From: Micrococcaceae bacterium RIT 802
GTDB lineage: Bacteria > Actinomycetota > Actinomycetes > Actinomycetales > Micrococcaceae
Assembly (NCBI GenBank): GCA_016892645.1
Contig: JAFEMX010000015.1
Location: 1-64,000, forward strand
Length of the DNA stretch: 64,000 nt
Reading direction: 5' to 3'
Position numbers and translations under genes: made by a program. Position 1 is the first letter of the stretch; every line of letters begins with the position of its first letter. Under the pieces are notes generated by a model that ran no database searches, was not told where the DNA came from, and worked only from the letters and a program-made list of their open reading frames with translations. Shown here piece after piece: positions 1 through 9,884 of the stretch.

Positions 1-359
1 CCGTGCCCGCCCCGGGAGCCGGCGCACCGCCGTCGTCCCCGTCCGCGTCGGCGGCCCCTCCCGTGGAGGCACCACAACCGACTCCTGGCAAGCCGATGAG
101 CCGGTACCAGCAGTTGTTGAACCAGGCGCAAGCCAAGGAGTCCCACGGCACCGGCGCCCATGGCGGTGCAGGGCCCCGCGGCGGGGCAGCACCGCGCAGG
201 GGGCCCGCGGACGTAGAATCGAAGTACGTTGAGGACATTCCCAGCGATGATGACATCTCCATCGAGGAATCCGGGGTGGTCGGCCGATCGGCGATCGAGC
301 GCCTGCTCAACGGCCGCCTGATCGAGGAGCGCAACCACGACGGCACCCCGGTCATCTAG
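1..359 (+). CDS. dnaX: DNA polymerase III subunit gamma/tau, C-terminal end (partial)
   Basis: This is the 3' end of a gene that enters from the left edge; the frame is open from base 3 to the stop at 357-359. The visible 118 residues are a Pro/Ala/Gly-rich linker followed by a conserved acidic end (DDDISIEESGVVGRSAIERL, then LIEER), which is the usual C-terminal signature of actinobacterial DnaX. DnaX is the clamp-loader subunit of the replicative polymerase. The ATPase domain lies outside the window. Position 44 bases before recR fits the conserved dnaX-recR order of actinobacteria. The GTG at base 3 is internal and is not the true start. Confidence 0.85.
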   Translation, partial: VPAPGAGAPPSSPSASAAPPVEAPQPTPGKPMSRYQQLLNQAQAKESHGTGAHGGAGPRGGAAPRRGPADVESKYVEDIPSDDDISIEESGVVGRSAIERLLNGRLIEERNHDGTPVI

Positions 360-403
360 GTTCCCCGTGGGACCGTCATCCGACTTTTGCAGTGTGAGGT
401 TTC

Positions 404-1000
404 GTGTACGAAGGTGCAGTCCAAGAGCTGATCGACGAGTTCGGTCGGCTGCCCGGCATCGGGCCCAAATCCGCCCAGCGGATCGCCTTCCACATCCTGG
501 AGGCCGACCGTGAGGACATGAACCGGTTGGCCGATGCCATCCGCGCGGTCAAGGACAAGGTGAAATTCTGCTCGGTGTGCTTCAACGTCACCGAGGACGA
601 GACCTGCAACATCTGCCGCGACCCGCGACGGGACGAGACCGTGCTGTGCGTCGTCGAGGAGTCCAAGGACGTCATGGCCGTCGAGCGCACCCGCTCCTTC
701 CGCGGCCGGTACCACGTGCTGGGCGGCTCCATCAATCCCATCGCCGGGGTCGGCCCCGACCAGCTGCACATCCGCGAGCTGTTGGGACGCCTGCATGACG
801 ACAAGATCGCCGAGGTCATCATCGCCACCGACCCGAACCTGGAGGGCGAGGCAACGGCCACCTACCTGGCGCGCATGCTCTCCACGATCGGCATCAAGAT
901 CTCGCGGCTGGCCTCCGGGCTCCCCGTGGGCGGGGACCTGGAGTACGCCGACGAGGTCACCCTCGGCCGGGCCTTCGAGGGCCGCCGCGTCATGTCCTGA
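404..1000 (+). CDS. recR: Recombination mediator protein RecR
   Basis: 198 residues, the normal RecR length. RecR works with RecO (and RecF) to load RecA onto SSB-coated single-stranded DNA at gaps. The N-terminal helix-hairpin-helix is seen as [17 protein letters not shown] (about residues 15-31). A four-cysteine zinc finger follows ([16 protein letters not shown], about 57-72), then a Toprim domain with the family motifs [20 protein letters not shown] and [14 protein letters not shown]. The GTG start at 404 begins the conserved [20 protein letters not shown] block. It lies directly downstream of dnaX and is probably co-transcribed with it. Confidence 0.97.
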   Translation: MYEGAVQELIDEFGRLPGIGPKSAQRIAFHILEADREDMNRLADAIRAVKDKVKFCSVCFNVTEDETCNICRDPRRDETVLCVVEESKDVMAVERTRSFRGRYHVLGGSINPIAGVGPDQLHIRELLGRLHDDKIAEVIIATDPNLEGEATATYLARMLSTIGIKISRLASGLPVGGDLEYADEVTLGRAFEGRRVMS

Positions 1001-1043
1001 CCGGCCCGCCTGGACAACACTCCCGAAGGGCACTGTCGGTTCG

Positions 1044-1625
1044 TCAGTTCCTGAACTGGTCGGCGATCCCCTGGAGCCGATCACGGTGGCTCCCCCAGTA
1101 GCCCGCGTCGCCCTGAGGCAAGTTGTCGTTGCCGTTCGAGAGCCCCGCCGCACCGTCGATGGCCTCCCTGACGATATCCGCATGCCCGGCATGGCGGGCG
1201 GTCTCGGCGATCATGTGGACCAGGAGGCGCTGCAGGTTCGTGTGGCCGCGTTCGGGTCCCCACCAGGGCACGAATCCCTCCGCGTCCAGATCGAGGGCCC
1301 CGATCGTCTCGTCGGCATGGCGACAGGCCCGCCGGTAGAAGCCGATGACCCATTCGGCGCTCTGGTCGGCCGTGGCGAACATGTCGGCGTTGTCCTCCGA
1401 ATCCTCCTCCGTCCACGGCATCGGTTCCGGTCCGGGCCGGCCGAAGACGTCACCGAAGTAGCCGTACTCCACACTGGCCAGGTGCTTGACCAACCCCAGG
1501 AGGTTGGTCCCGGTTCCGGTCAGAGGACGGCGCAGGTCGTACTCGTCCAGCCCCTCCAGTTTCCAGAGCAGCGCATCACGTTGGTTCTGCAGGTAGCGGG
1601 TGAGGACTTCCTTCGGTGTCAGCAT
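1044..1625 (-). CDS. DinB/DUF664 family protein
   Basis: 193 residues from the ATG at 1625-1623. The start MLTPKEVLTRYLQNQRDALL, the motif LVKHLASVEYGYFGDVFGRP and the late motif LVHMIAETARHAGHADIVRE are typical of the actinobacterial DUF664 branch of the DinB superfamily, a four-helix bundle whose three histidines usually bind a metal. Members include mycothiol-dependent enzymes, but the substrate here cannot be read from sequence. The frame stays open upstream to 1955, but similarity begins at 1625. The gene converges on recR with a 43-base gap and probably stands alone. Confidence 0.8.
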   Translation of the reverse strand: MLTPKEVLTRYLQNQRDALLWKLEGLDEYDLRRPLTGTGTNLLGLVKHLASVEYGYFGDVFGRPGPEPMPWTEEDSEDNADMFATADQSAEWVIGFYRRACRHADETIGALDLDAEGFVPWWGPERGHTNLQRLLVHMIAETARHAGHADIVREAIDGAAGLSNGNDNLPQGDAGYWGSHRDRLQGIADQFRN

Positions 1626-1684
1626 GGGATTCAGCGTAGGACGACGGCACGCGCGCGTCACCCCCTGGGCTCGCGGCCGCCAGG

Positions 1685-2455
1685 TCAGGAACCGATCGGT
1701 CCCCATTGCTGGTCGCCCTCGGTGATGTCGACGACTGCGGTGGCCACGGGCCCGGGCGGTCGGCCGGTCAGCCGGCCGACGGTATCGGCAAAATGGGCTT
1801 CGAGGTGGGCCACGGCCGCGTCCCCGTCTCCGGCGATGACGAGGTCCAGGCGTTCGCGGTGAACGGTATGGACGTCCGTGCGCACGATGTAGCCTTCGGG
1901 ATGGCCCAAGCTGGCCAACCGGGTCTCCATGACCAGCGAGGACATGTACCGGCACAGGCGCAGGTTGCCCGCGGCCCGCACGACTTCGAAGTGCAACTCC
2001 AGGTCGGTGTTGCCGATCGTCCGCGGCGTTTCCGAGGGGATGGTCCGCCGCCCCAGCCCCTCGAGGCGTTCCAGCAGCGTGCTGGCCCGGGCCAAACTGT
2101 GCCGGCGGTCCCTTGTGGTCCGAAGCGCCGCCAGGCCGCGGAGCGCGGCTCCTTCGATGACAAGCCGTGTGGCGTACAGATGCGCCAGGTCGTCGATGCC
2201 CACCGTGGCCACCCGCAGGCCCTGGCCCTGGCGCGCGACCAGGAGGCCGTCCTGGACCAGCCGTTGGGCGGATTCCCGGAGCGATCCGCGGCTGACGCCG
2301 AGTTCTTGCGCGACAACGGCCTCATGGAGCTGGGCCCCGGGCAGGATGAGCCCCTCGTAGATCGCGTTGCGCAATTGGACGGTGATCAGGTCGACCGTCG
2401 AAGAGCGCTGGACGCGGGCCATGCTCGGGGCCGTCGAGTGTTGGGCCGTGGGCAT
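1685..2455 (-). CDS. GntR/FCD family transcriptional regulator, divergent from ehuB
   Basis: 256 residues from ATG 2455-2453, with GGAG about 8 bases upstream. The N-terminal winged helix-turn-helix (about residues 20-85) contains LRNAIYEGLILPGAQLHEA and ELGVSRGSLRESAQRLVQDG. An all-helical FCD effector domain follows, with candidate metal or ligand residues in DLELHFEVV and HLEAHF. FadR-type regulators of this kind usually respond to a small carboxylate or amino acid and bind an inverted repeat. It faces the ABC importer across a 353-base region holding strong palindromes, so autoregulation and control of the importer are likely. The ligand is inferred to be an ectoine breakdown product, not shown. 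An in-frame extension to 2692 lacks similarity. Confidence 0.85.
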   Translation of the reverse strand: MPTAQHSTAPSMARVQRSSTVDLITVQLRNAIYEGLILPGAQLHEAVVAQELGVSRGSLRESAQRLVQDGLLVARQGQGLRVATVGIDDLAHLYATRLVIEGAALRGLAALRTTRDRRHSLARASTLLERLEGLGRRTIPSETPRTIGNTDLELHFEVVRAAGNLRLCRYMSSLVMETRLASLGHPEGYIVRTDVHTVHRERLDLVIAGDGDAAVAHLEAHFADTVGRLTGRPPGPVATAVVDITEGDQQWGPIGS

Positions 2456-2641
2456 GGAGGCTCCGTTCTGAGGACGTGTGACAAACGGATTCCGCGTCGG
2501 AAAGGACGTGCCGAGCCCGTTGCTGATCGATCGTAACTTAATCGTGACGATCCCCTGAAGGCGGATCTTGTTCGCCAGGAATCGTCTTGACCTCCGATAA
2601 ACGCCGTAAAACCGGGGAACCGAACACGTCGGGGCATCACG

Positions 2642-2684
2642 TTGTCGACAATCCGACGTCCGGAACGTCGGATTGTCAATTGAC
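2642..2684. promoter_or_regulatory. Nested palindromic operator region upstream of ehuB
   Basis: Within the 353-base gap 2456-2808 there are three overlapping symmetric elements. TTGTCGACAA (2642-2651) is a perfect palindrome. GACAATCCGACGT (2647-2659) is repeated inverted at 2665-2677 around a 5-base centre, with 13 of 13 positions pairing. GTCAATTGAC (2675-2684) is a perfect palindrome. TTGACC (2680-2685) could be a -35 box, with a weak GATTTA -10 about 16 bases later. The TTGT..ACAA core is the usual style of FadR/GntR operators and resembles the sites at 11379 and 17318. A further inverted repeat, GATCGT (2529-2534) with ACGATC (2547-2552), lies nearer the regulator. Nothing else is seen in the gap. 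Confidence 0.7.
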
Positions 2685-2808
2685 CCGTTCATGACTAGCG
2701 TGATTTACACCACTCTGCACCATCCGGTCGGGTTTACCCGACGCTGGCCGCGCCGCCCTGGGGGAGGCTCGGCCGGTCCGGAACCCGTCACCTGAAAAGG
2801 GGTACATC

Positions 2809-3753
2809 ATGATCCGCACTTTCCGCCGACGTTCACTGCTGGCATCCGGCGCCGTCCTCGCCTCGCTCTCGCTCGCTCTCAGCGGTTGCGGCGGCACCAC
2901 GACCACCGAAAGTGACGCCGGGGGCGGCTCCGGCTCGGCGCAGGTTGGCGAGGGCCACCTGCAGGCGCTCAAGGACAAGGGCACCATCACCGTGGCGATT
3001 GCCGGCGAGGTCCCGTACTCCTACGAGGAGAAGGGCGAGGCCACCGGCGCCACCATCGCACTGGCGAAGAAGATCTTCGGCGGCATGGGCATCGACAACG
3101 TCGAGACCAAGCTCGTCGACTGGAACTCGTTGATCCCGGGCCTGAAGGCCGGGCGGTTCGACGCGGTAAGCGCCGGCATGTCGATCCTGCCCGATCGCTG
3201 TGCCGAGGCAGACTTCGCCGATCCGGAGATCATGTACACCACGGCCCTCATGACCCAGAAGGGCAACCCCAAGGGCCTCACCGACCTCGACTCGGTCAAG
3301 GCAAAGGAGGATGGCGGCGAGGATATCAAACTCGCCGTGCTGGCCGGCGGCATCGAGGCCGGCTATGCGAAGTCCCTGGGCCTGAAGGTCCAGTCCGTCC
3401 CGGACGCGCAGACGGGCATGGACACCGTGGACAACGGCCGCGCCGATGCGTTCGCCATGACGGCGATATCGCTCACGACGATGGCCAAGGACAACCCTGA
3501 CGCCAACGTCTCGGTGGGCGACGGATTCGTCCAGGAGATCGACGGCGTCAAGCAGCTCGGTGCAGGTTCGACGGTCTTCGCGAAGGGCGACGACGAACTC
3601 CGCGAGGCCTACAACGAGGGCCTGGCCAAGGTCACCGAATCCGAGAAGTCCTACCTGGACGTCGTCGGTGAATTCGGGTTCACGGCGGAGAACCTCCCGC
3701 CGAAGGACATGACGACCGCCGAGCTCTGCAAGGGCGCACCCGGCGAGAAGTAG
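2809..3753 (+). CDS. ehuB: ABC transporter substrate-binding lipoprotein, EhuB-like (ectoine/hydroxyectoine)
   Basis: 314 residues. It has an Arg-rich n-region, a hydrophobic stretch and the lipobox LSGC (Cys27), followed by a Gly/Ser/Thr linker and an SBP_bac_3 polar-amino-acid fold. The binding-domain features IPGLKAGRFDAVSAGMSILP, DRCAEADFADPE, KGNPKGL, a PDAQTGMDTVDNGRADAF block and a C-terminal FGFTAENLP...AELC pattern closely follow the EhuB family known from Sinorhizobium ectoine uptake. This is recalled similarity, not a search result. An AAAAGGGG ribosome site precedes the ATG. It opens the ehuBCDA-order operon. Other polar amino acids remain possible substrates. Confidence 0.85.
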   Translation: MIRTFRRRSLLASGAVLASLSLALSGCGGTTTTESDAGGGSGSAQVGEGHLQALKDKGTITVAIAGEVPYSYEEKGEATGATIALAKKIFGGMGIDNVETKLVDWNSLIPGLKAGRFDAVSAGMSILPDRCAEADFADPEIMYTTALMTQKGNPKGLTDLDSVKAKEDGGEDIKLAVLAGGIEAGYAKSLGLKVQSVPDAQTGMDTVDNGRADAFAMTAISLTTMAKDNPDANVSVGDGFVQEIDGVKQLGAGSTVFAKGDDELREAYNEGLAKVTESEKSYLDVVGEFGFTAENLPPKDMTTAELCKGAPGEK

Positions 3754-3838
3754 CCCCGCCGCCGGTGCGGCCGGCCCCTGACGTCGGCCGCACCGAAGCT
3801 GCCCCTCTCCCTCCTGCACCAGAAGGAATCCATCCTCC

Positions 3839-4567
3839 GTGGACGATAAATTTGCCGCCGTCGGCGAGGCCATGCCGCGCTTGCTCGAGGGCCTCCGGGT
3901 CACCGTTGAACTGACCATCCTTGGTGCCATCGCAGCATTCATCCTCGCCGTCATCCTCGGCCTCGCGGCAGCCAGCCCCACCAAGGTGTGGCGCATCCCT
4001 GCCCGCGTCATCATTGAGTTCTTCCGTGGCACGTCACTGGTCGTGCAGATCTTCTGGTTCTTCTTCGTCCTGCCGTTGCTCGGCATCGATCTCCACCCCC
4101 TGGTGGCCGGCGTCCTGGCCCTGGGCCTGAACTACGGCGCCTATGCCGCCGAAGTCGTTCGTGGATCGATCCAGTCGGTGCCGAGCGGCCAGTGGGAAGC
4201 CACCACCGCCCTGAGCTTGGGGCCCGTCCAACGCATGCGCCGGATCATCTTCCCGCAAGCTTGGGCCCTGATGATCCCCTCGCTGTCCAGCCTGCTGATC
4301 CACCTGATGAAAGGCACGGCCATCGTCGGGTACATCACGCTCGCCGACTTCACCTTCCAACTCGACCAGGTCAAGCGCGTCTCCGGGACACTCTTCACCT
4401 ACGGCATCGTGGGCATGCTCGGCTACTTCCTCTTCGCCCTACTCCTCACGCTCGCGATGAACCTCTTGGAGCGCCAGGCCAAACACAAGCTCGGCCAGGG
4501 GACGTCGCTCCGAAGGATCCTGTCGCCGGCACCCGCCCCGACCACCCGAGCAGGAGGTATCCAATGA
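3839..4567 (+). CDS. ehuC: Ectoine/hydroxyectoine-type ABC transporter permease EhuC
   Basis: 242 residues from GTG 3839; an AGAAGGAA site lies upstream. This is a His/Glu/Gln/Arg/opine-type inner-membrane permease with about five transmembrane segments. It carries the binding-protein-dependent transport motif with the EAA loop (WEATTALSLGPVQRMRRIIF, about residues 119-138), which docks on the ATPase. The first periplasmic/TM region is FFRGTSLVVQIFWFFFVLP. It is 85 bases after ehuB and its stop overlaps the start of the next permease, indicating coupled translation. The C-terminal end (about residue 220 on) is a short Pro/Arg-rich tail. Confidence 0.85.
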   Translation: MDDKFAAVGEAMPRLLEGLRVTVELTILGAIAAFILAVILGLAAASPTKVWRIPARVIIEFFRGTSLVVQIFWFFFVLPLLGIDLHPLVAGVLALGLNYGAYAAEVVRGSIQSVPSGQWEATTALSLGPVQRMRRIIFPQAWALMIPSLSSLLIHLMKGTAIVGYITLADFTFQLDQVKRVSGTLFTYGIVGMLGYFLFALLLTLAMNLLERQAKHKLGQGTSLRRILSPAPAPTTRAGGIQ

Positions 4568-5215
4568 TGGGGATCCCCGCAGGCCTCGACTGGGACTGGA
4601 GCACGGCAGCAGACGTCCTGCCGACGCTGTTGACGCAATTCCTCAAGGTGACCCTGCTGGTGACCGCGCTCGGTACCGTCATCGCGGCGATTCTGGGCCT
4701 GGTGATCGCCATGGCCATGCGTCTGGCACCACGACCGATAGCCGCGGCCGTCAAGTGGATCGCGAACATCATCCGCATGACCCCGATCATCATCCAGCTG
4801 CTGTTCGCCTACTATGCCTTCCTGTCGCTGGATGCCATTACCGTCGGTGTCATCGTCTTCGGGATCCACTACTCCACCTACATGTCCGAGGTGTACCGGG
4901 CAGGTATCGATGCAGTCCCCCGCGGGCAGTGGGAGGCCACGACCGCCTTGTCGATGTCGATGCGGCGCACCTGGATGGCCGTCATCATCCCGCAGGCTCT
5001 GCGGGCCACCATCCCGGCACTGGGCAACTACGCGATCTCGATGTTCAAGGACACCCCGTTCCTGCTCGTCATCGGCGTCGTCGAACTCGTCAACGCGGGC
5101 CTGATCTACGGCGGCAATACCTACCGGTACATCGAACCGCTGACCCTGGTGGGCATCATCTTCCTGCTGGCCAGCTACCCGACTTCACTTCTCATTGGCA
5201 GATTGGAAAAGCGCC

Positions 5216-5232
<17 letters not shown>
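4564..5232 (+). CDS. ehuD: Ectoine/hydroxyectoine-type ABC transporter permease EhuD
   Basis: 222 residues from ATG 4564, chosen because AGGAGG lies 7 bases upstream and the ATG overlaps the previous TGA; ATG 4567 is the alternative. It is the second membrane subunit of the amino-acid-type importer, pairing with EhuC as a heterodimer. Seen are IRMTPIIIQLLFAYYAFL, the EAA loop WEATTALSMSMRRTWMAVII, and MFKDTPFLLVIGVVELVNAG. The last matches the MFKDTP motif common in EhuD and related permeases. The frame is open further upstream (to 4192) but lacks permease similarity there. Confidence 0.85.
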
Positions 5233-6063
<831 letters not shown>

Positions 6064-6064
<1 letters not shown>

Positions 6065-6109
6065 ACGCGCGTGGGCCGTCCCCCGGGGGGAGGTGGCGGC
6101 CCACGCGTC
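6064..6109 (+). terminator. Hairpin terminator after ehuA
   Basis: GACGCGCGTGGGCCG (6064-6078) pairs with CGGCCCACGCGTC (6097-6109) with a two-base bulge, leaving an 18-base G/C-rich loop. It lies between the convergent ehuA and ABC-2 permease genes and may serve both. There is no strong T tract, as is common in high-GC actinobacteria. Confidence 0.65.
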
Positions 6110-6133
6110 TTCACCGCGCGGACACCCCGGCGT

Positions 6134-7345
6134 TCAGGCGATCCGGGTCCCCCGCGGAAGCCTCCGTACGGGGGTCCGCAGCCGCCGCCGGCCCAACAGC
6201 AGCAACAGCGCCGCCAGGCAGAGCTGCACGAGCAAACCCAACGGCCACAGCGGTGCGCCGTCAGTGCCGGCATCAGCCGACACCGCCACGTCTTGCTTCT
6301 TGCCGTCCTGGCAGGGTGCCTGCCCGGGCAGGCCGGCCTGCGATCCGCGAACACCCTGGCTCAGGGCGTTCATGATGCCGGATCCCGTCGGCGGCCCGCT
6401 GGAGGCCCGGGTCGGTACCGCATCGGCAATGACCACGAAGGGGTTCGCCGCCAGCAGCCAGGTGATCCGCTCGGTGTGGAAGATGCTGGCCTGGTAGGTG
6501 TCCGGCCCGCAGACGTAGGCGTTGGGGTCGATGGTGTAGGAGTCTGCTTCCTCCTGGATCTGGGTGAAGTACGCATCCTGGTCCTTGATGACCTCGCCCT
6601 GCCCATCGACCGCCTCGCCGGCGTCGTTGTATTGGACCTTCGACCAGGGGTCGTCCGGCCAGATCTGCGCGGAGACCGTGACCTGTTCCTCGACCAGCTG
6701 GAAGCTCAATCCGTAGGCGATGGCGGTCCCCAAGGCGAGCAGGGCGACCAGCAGATAGGTGGATACGACGGCGAAGAGCGTCCGCCCGGCCCGGGCGGAG
6801 ACCCCGACACCGATGGCGCAGACGATGCCGAATTCGACGGCGGTCATCAGCAGGAAGACGGGAACGGCCGGGAGGTACACGTCGCCGTACGTCATCGCCC
6901 AGACCACCATCGGCAGGGAAACGACCAGGAATGCCAACGAGGAAACCCAGGCGGCCAGCCATTTGCCGGCCAGGATCTGGCCGGGCGTCAGCAACGTGTT
7001 CTGCAGGACGGCCAACGTCCCGGCGGACCGGTCGCCACTGACCGTATTGGCCGACAGTGCCGGGGCGACGAGGAGCCCGAAGAACAACACGAACGCGATC
7101 ACCAGCTCGAACATGACCTGCCCGATGCCCGAACCGGCGACGTATCCCGCGCCGTCGTCAGGTGCCCAGGCCCCGGTGGCGTAGGCGGCCAAGGCGGCGA
7201 CCAGGCCGATGACCACGAACCAGACGACCAGCAGGATGTACCAGCCGCGGGTCCGCAGGCGCTGCCGCGTCTCCATCCGGAAGACGGTGCCGACGCCGGC
7301 AAGGAACCCCAGACCGGGCTTGCGTTGGACCATCGTCGCGCTCAT
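6134..7345 (-). CDS. ABC-2 type transporter permease
   Basis: 403 residues. The protein has an N-terminal cytoplasmic part and a hydrophobic helix (WYILLVVWFVVIGLVAALAA). The conserved ABC-2 region follows (APALSANTVSGDRSAGTLAV, then LLTPGQILAGKWLAAWVSSL), then several more membrane segments, a long extracellular loop (about residues 215-330) and a last C-terminal helix. This architecture fits a multidrug/bacteriocin or signal-related exporter permease. The ATG overlaps the stop of the ATPase gene by four bases (7342-7345), so the two form one translationally coupled unit. The substrate is unknown. Confidence 0.8.
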   Translation of the reverse strand: MSATMVQRKPGLGFLAGVGTVFRMETRQRLRTRGWYILLVVWFVVIGLVAALAAYATGAWAPDDGAGYVAGSGIGQVMFELVIAFVLFFGLLVAPALSANTVSGDRSAGTLAVLQNTLLTPGQILAGKWLAAWVSSLAFLVVSLPMVVWAMTYGDVYLPAVPVFLLMTAVEFGIVCAIGVGVSARAGRTLFAVVSTYLLVALLALGTAIAYGLSFQLVEEQVTVSAQIWPDDPWSKVQYNDAGEAVDGQGEVIKDQDAYFTQIQEEADSYTIDPNAYVCGPDTYQASIFHTERITWLLAANPFVVIADAVPTRASSGPPTGSGIMNALSQGVRGSQAGLPGQAPCQDGKKQDVAVSADAGTDGAPLWPLGLLVQLCLAALLLLLGRRRLRTPVRRLPRGTRIA

Positions 7346-8343
7346 CGCGTCCCACCTGCCTGGTCCGTGGCCGCCGGTCCGACGCTGCTCACATACGATT
7401 CCTCCAGCGCGCCGGCGCTGGGGCCGAAGGCGGTCACCGGGACTCCGGCCAGCACCAGACGGCGCAGCAGCTCGGCCGCCGCGGTCTCCGATTCCAGGCG
7501 CACCACCGTCGGCTTCCGGCGTTGTCCATCGGCCACGGATGCCTGCACGCCGGCGGCGGAGAGCTCGGCGGCCAGGGCGGCCGGGTCGGTCGACTGGATG
7601 GAGTAGCGACGCTGCCGGGCGCCGGCGTCGTCGACGGTCAGCTCGCTGACGCTGCGGCCGGCGGCAATGAACACCGCCCGGTCGGCCATCTCGTCGAGTT
7701 CGACCAGCACATGGGAGCTGACGACCACGGTCCGCCCGCGGTCGGCGAGGTCGCGCAGCAGGTTGCGCAAGTCGATCCGCGCTCCGGGGTCCAGGCCGGA
7801 GGCGGGCTCGTCGAGCAGCAGAACCTGTGGGTCGTGGACCAGCGCCCGGGCCAGGGAGAGGCGTTGCTGTTGTCCGCGGGAGAGCACCCGGGCCGGGCGC
7901 GAGGCGAACTCCGCGAGCTTCACGATCCCCAGCAGCTCGTCGGCGCGGGCGGCGGCCGAGGCCTTCGACGCGCCGTACAGCCGGCCCATCATCGCCAGGA
8001 TCTCGTGGACGGTCAGCTCCTCCCAGACGCCGAGGGTGTCCGGCATCCAGCCCAGCTGCGCCCTGACCCCACGGGGATCGGCGACCGGGTCGATGCCGCA
8101 GATCCTGATGCTGCCGGCATCGGGGGCGAGCAGCGAGGCGAGCATCAACAGCAACGTCGTCTTGCCCGATCCGTTGGGTCCGATCAGCGCCGTGACCTCG
8201 CCGGGCCGGGCCGTGAAGTCGATGGCCTCCACCGCGTGTACCGTGCCGAAGGACCGGACCAGCCCGGTGGCGACCACCCCGAGAGGTTCCGGGTGCGCAA
8301 ATGCCGGTCCTCCGCCGTCGTACCGTGTTGTCTGGATGCCCAT
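7342..8343 (-). CDS. ABC transporter ATP-binding protein
   Basis: 333 residues. It is the ATPase partner of the ABC-2 permease. Walker A GPNGSGKTTLLLML (about residues 54-67), signature LSRGQQQRLSLARALVHDPQ, Walker B VLLLDEPASGLDP and the switch His in VVVSSHVLVELDEMA are all present. A C-terminal domain of about 100 residues after the ATPase core is typical of CcmA/drug-export ATPases. The ATG at 8343 is the first plausible start and lies 237 bases from the divergent lysC. Confidence 0.85.
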   Translation of the reverse strand: MGIQTTRYDGGGPAFAHPEPLGVVATGLVRSFGTVHAVEAIDFTARPGEVTALIGPNGSGKTTLLLMLASLLAPDAGSIRICGIDPVADPRGVRAQLGWMPDTLGVWEELTVHEILAMMGRLYGASKASAAARADELLGIVKLAEFASRPARVLSRGQQQRLSLARALVHDPQVLLLDEPASGLDPGARIDLRNLLRDLADRGRTVVVSSHVLVELDEMADRAVFIAAGRSVSELTVDDAGARQRRYSIQSTDPAALAAELSAAGVQASVADGQRRKPTVVRLESETAAAELLRRLVLAGVPVTAFGPSAGALEESYVSSVGPAATDQAGGTR

Positions 8344-8503
8344 CGTCTCCCCACCGTCAGCGCCCCGGCGGCTTGTGCGCAGGGTTGGTAGCGCCCATCC
8401 TATGCAGCGCGGCGACCGCGCGAATCATCCCCGGGGACGATACAGGGGGGCGCATTATGACTGTTGCCAGTCACGCGACCGGGGCACCGCGCCGCGGCCT
8501 CGT

Positions 8504-8509
8504 TACACT
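8504..8509 (+). promoter_or_regulatory. Candidate -10 box for lysC
   Basis: TACACT within GTTACACTGG, 72 bases before the lysC ATG, fits the actinobacterial TANNNT consensus. No convincing -35 hexamer is seen 16-18 bases upstream. Confidence 0.4.
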
Positions 8510-8580
8510 GGTTAAGCATGTGCCCAGCCGGGTTGGCGGTGGGCCGTCCTGTCCTCAACCCAGTGGAGTGTGCAAAACGC

Positions 8581-9867
8581 ATGAGCCTGATTGTCCAGAA
8601 GTTCGGCGGTTCGTCGGTCTCTGATGCCGAAGGCATCAAACGCGTCGCGGCCCGGATCCTCGCCACCAAGGCGGCCGGGAACGACGTCGTCGCCGTGGTT
8701 TCGGCCATGGGCGACACCACCGATGAGCTGCTCGATCTCGCGGGGCAGCTCACCGACGCGCCCCCAGCCCGCGAAATGGACATGTTGTTGTCCGCGGGCG
8801 AACGCATTTCCATGGCCCTGCTGGCCATGGCCATCGATTCCAACGGCGGCCAGGCCGTCTCCTTCACCGGCTCGCAGGCCGGCATGATCACCGACGCGGT
8901 GCACGGCAAGGCCCGCATCATCGACGTATCCCCCCACCGGGTGCGCCAGGCGATCGACCGCGGCTACATCTCGATCGTCGCCGGGTTCCAGGGCATGAGC
9001 CGGGAATCGAACAACATCACCACGATGGGCCGCGGCGGCTCCGACACGACCGCCGTCGCGCTCGCCGCCGCCCTCAACGCCGACGTGTGCGAGATCTACA
9101 CGGACGTCGACGGCATCTACACCGCCGACCCGCGGATCGTGCACACGGCCCAGAAGATCGACACCATCTCCAGCGAGGAGATGCTGGAAATGGCCGCCTC
9201 GGGCGCCAAGATCCTGCACCTGCGCTGCGTCGAGTACGCCCGCCGGTTCGGCGTCCCGCTGCATGTGCGCTCGTCCTTCACCGACCACGAGGGGACCTGG
9301 GTGCTGCCCAGCCCCGACGACAACATCAAGATCCAAGAGGGAGAACCCATGGAACAGCCCATCATCTCCGGCGTTGCCCACGACCGTTCCGAGGCCAAGG
9401 TCACCGTCATCGGCGTTCCCGACGTCCCGGGCTCCGCCGCGCAGATCTTCGGCGTCATCGCCGGCGCCAACGTGAACATCGACATGATCGTGCAGAACAT
9501 CTCCAAGGCCGAGACCGGCAAGACGGACATCTCCTTCACCCTGCCGATCATCGAGGGCAAGGACGCGATCGCCGCCCTCGAGGCAGCCCAGGCGGAGATC
9601 GGCTTCGAGAAGATCTCCTACAACGACAAGGTCGGCAAGCTCTCGCTCATCGGCGCCGGCATGCGCTCGAACCCGGGCGTCTCCTTCCGGTTCTTCGAGG
9701 CACTGCACCAGGCCGGGGTGAACGTCGACATGATCTCCACCTCGGAGATCCGCATCTCCATCGTCACCGACGCGGACCTGCTGGACACCGCGGTGCGCGC
9801 GGTCCACGGGGCGTTCGAGCTCGACGGGGACACCGAGGCCCAGGTCCACGGCGGCACCGGCCGCTAG
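8581..9867 (+). CDS. lysC: Aspartate kinase (alpha subunit)
   Basis: 428 residues. It phosphorylates aspartate to aspartyl phosphate, the first step toward lysine, threonine, methionine and isoleucine. The N-terminal amino-acid-kinase domain opens with [11 protein letters not shown] and includes [20 protein letters not shown] and the [12 protein letters not shown] loop. Two ACT domains (about residues 265-425) provide allosteric control, for example by lysine plus threonine in this class. GGAG lies about 13 bases before the ATG; the open frame extends upstream to 8464 without similarity. Unlike in many actinobacteria, asd is not next to it, and a hairpin follows at 9885. Confidence 0.95.
   Translation: MSLIVQKFGGSSVSDAEGIKRVAARILATKAAGNDVVAVVSAMGDTTDELLDLAGQLTDAPPAREMDMLLSAGERISMALLAMAIDSNGGQAVSFTGSQAGMITDAVHGKARIIDVSPHRVRQAIDRGYISIVAGFQGMSRESNNITTMGRGGSDTTAVALAAALNADVCEIYTDVDGIYTADPRIVHTAQKIDTISSEEMLEMAASGAKILHLRCVEYARRFGVPLHVRSSFTDHEGTWVLPSPDDNIKIQEGEPMEQPIISGVAHDRSEAKVTVIGVPDVPGSAAQIFGVIAGANVNIDMIVQNISKAETGKTDISFTLPIIEGKDAIAALEAAQAEIGFEKISYNDKVGKLSLIGAGMRSNPGVSFRFFEALHQAGVNVDMISTSEIRISIVTDADLLDTAVRAVHGAFELDGDTEAQVHGGTGR
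9349..9867 (+). CDS. lysC: Aspartate kinase beta subunit (internal in-frame start)
   Basis: The ATG at 9349 ([20 protein letters not shown]) is in frame with lysC and is preceded by GAGGGAG at 9336-9342, an ideal ribosome site. It would give a 172-residue protein consisting of the two ACT domains. In Corynebacterium and Bacillus the aspartokinase gene makes an alpha2-beta2 enzyme from just such an overlapping start at the matching position. Use of the start here is inferred from the ribosome site and family precedent. Confidence 0.6.
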   Translation: MEQPIISGVAHDRSEAKVTVIGVPDVPGSAAQIFGVIAGANVNIDMIVQNISKAETGKTDISFTLPIIEGKDAIAALEAAQAEIGFEKISYNDKVGKLSLIGAGMRSNPGVSFRFFEALHQAGVNVDMISTSEIRISIVTDADLLDTAVRAVHGAFELDGDTEAQVHGGTGR

Positions 9868-9884
9868 GAACTGCTTGTCCCGTG

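Noticed and set aside
2456-2692. N-terminal extension of the first GntR protein
   Set aside because: It would run through the operator region and has no similarity; a GGAG ribosome site supports ATG 2455.
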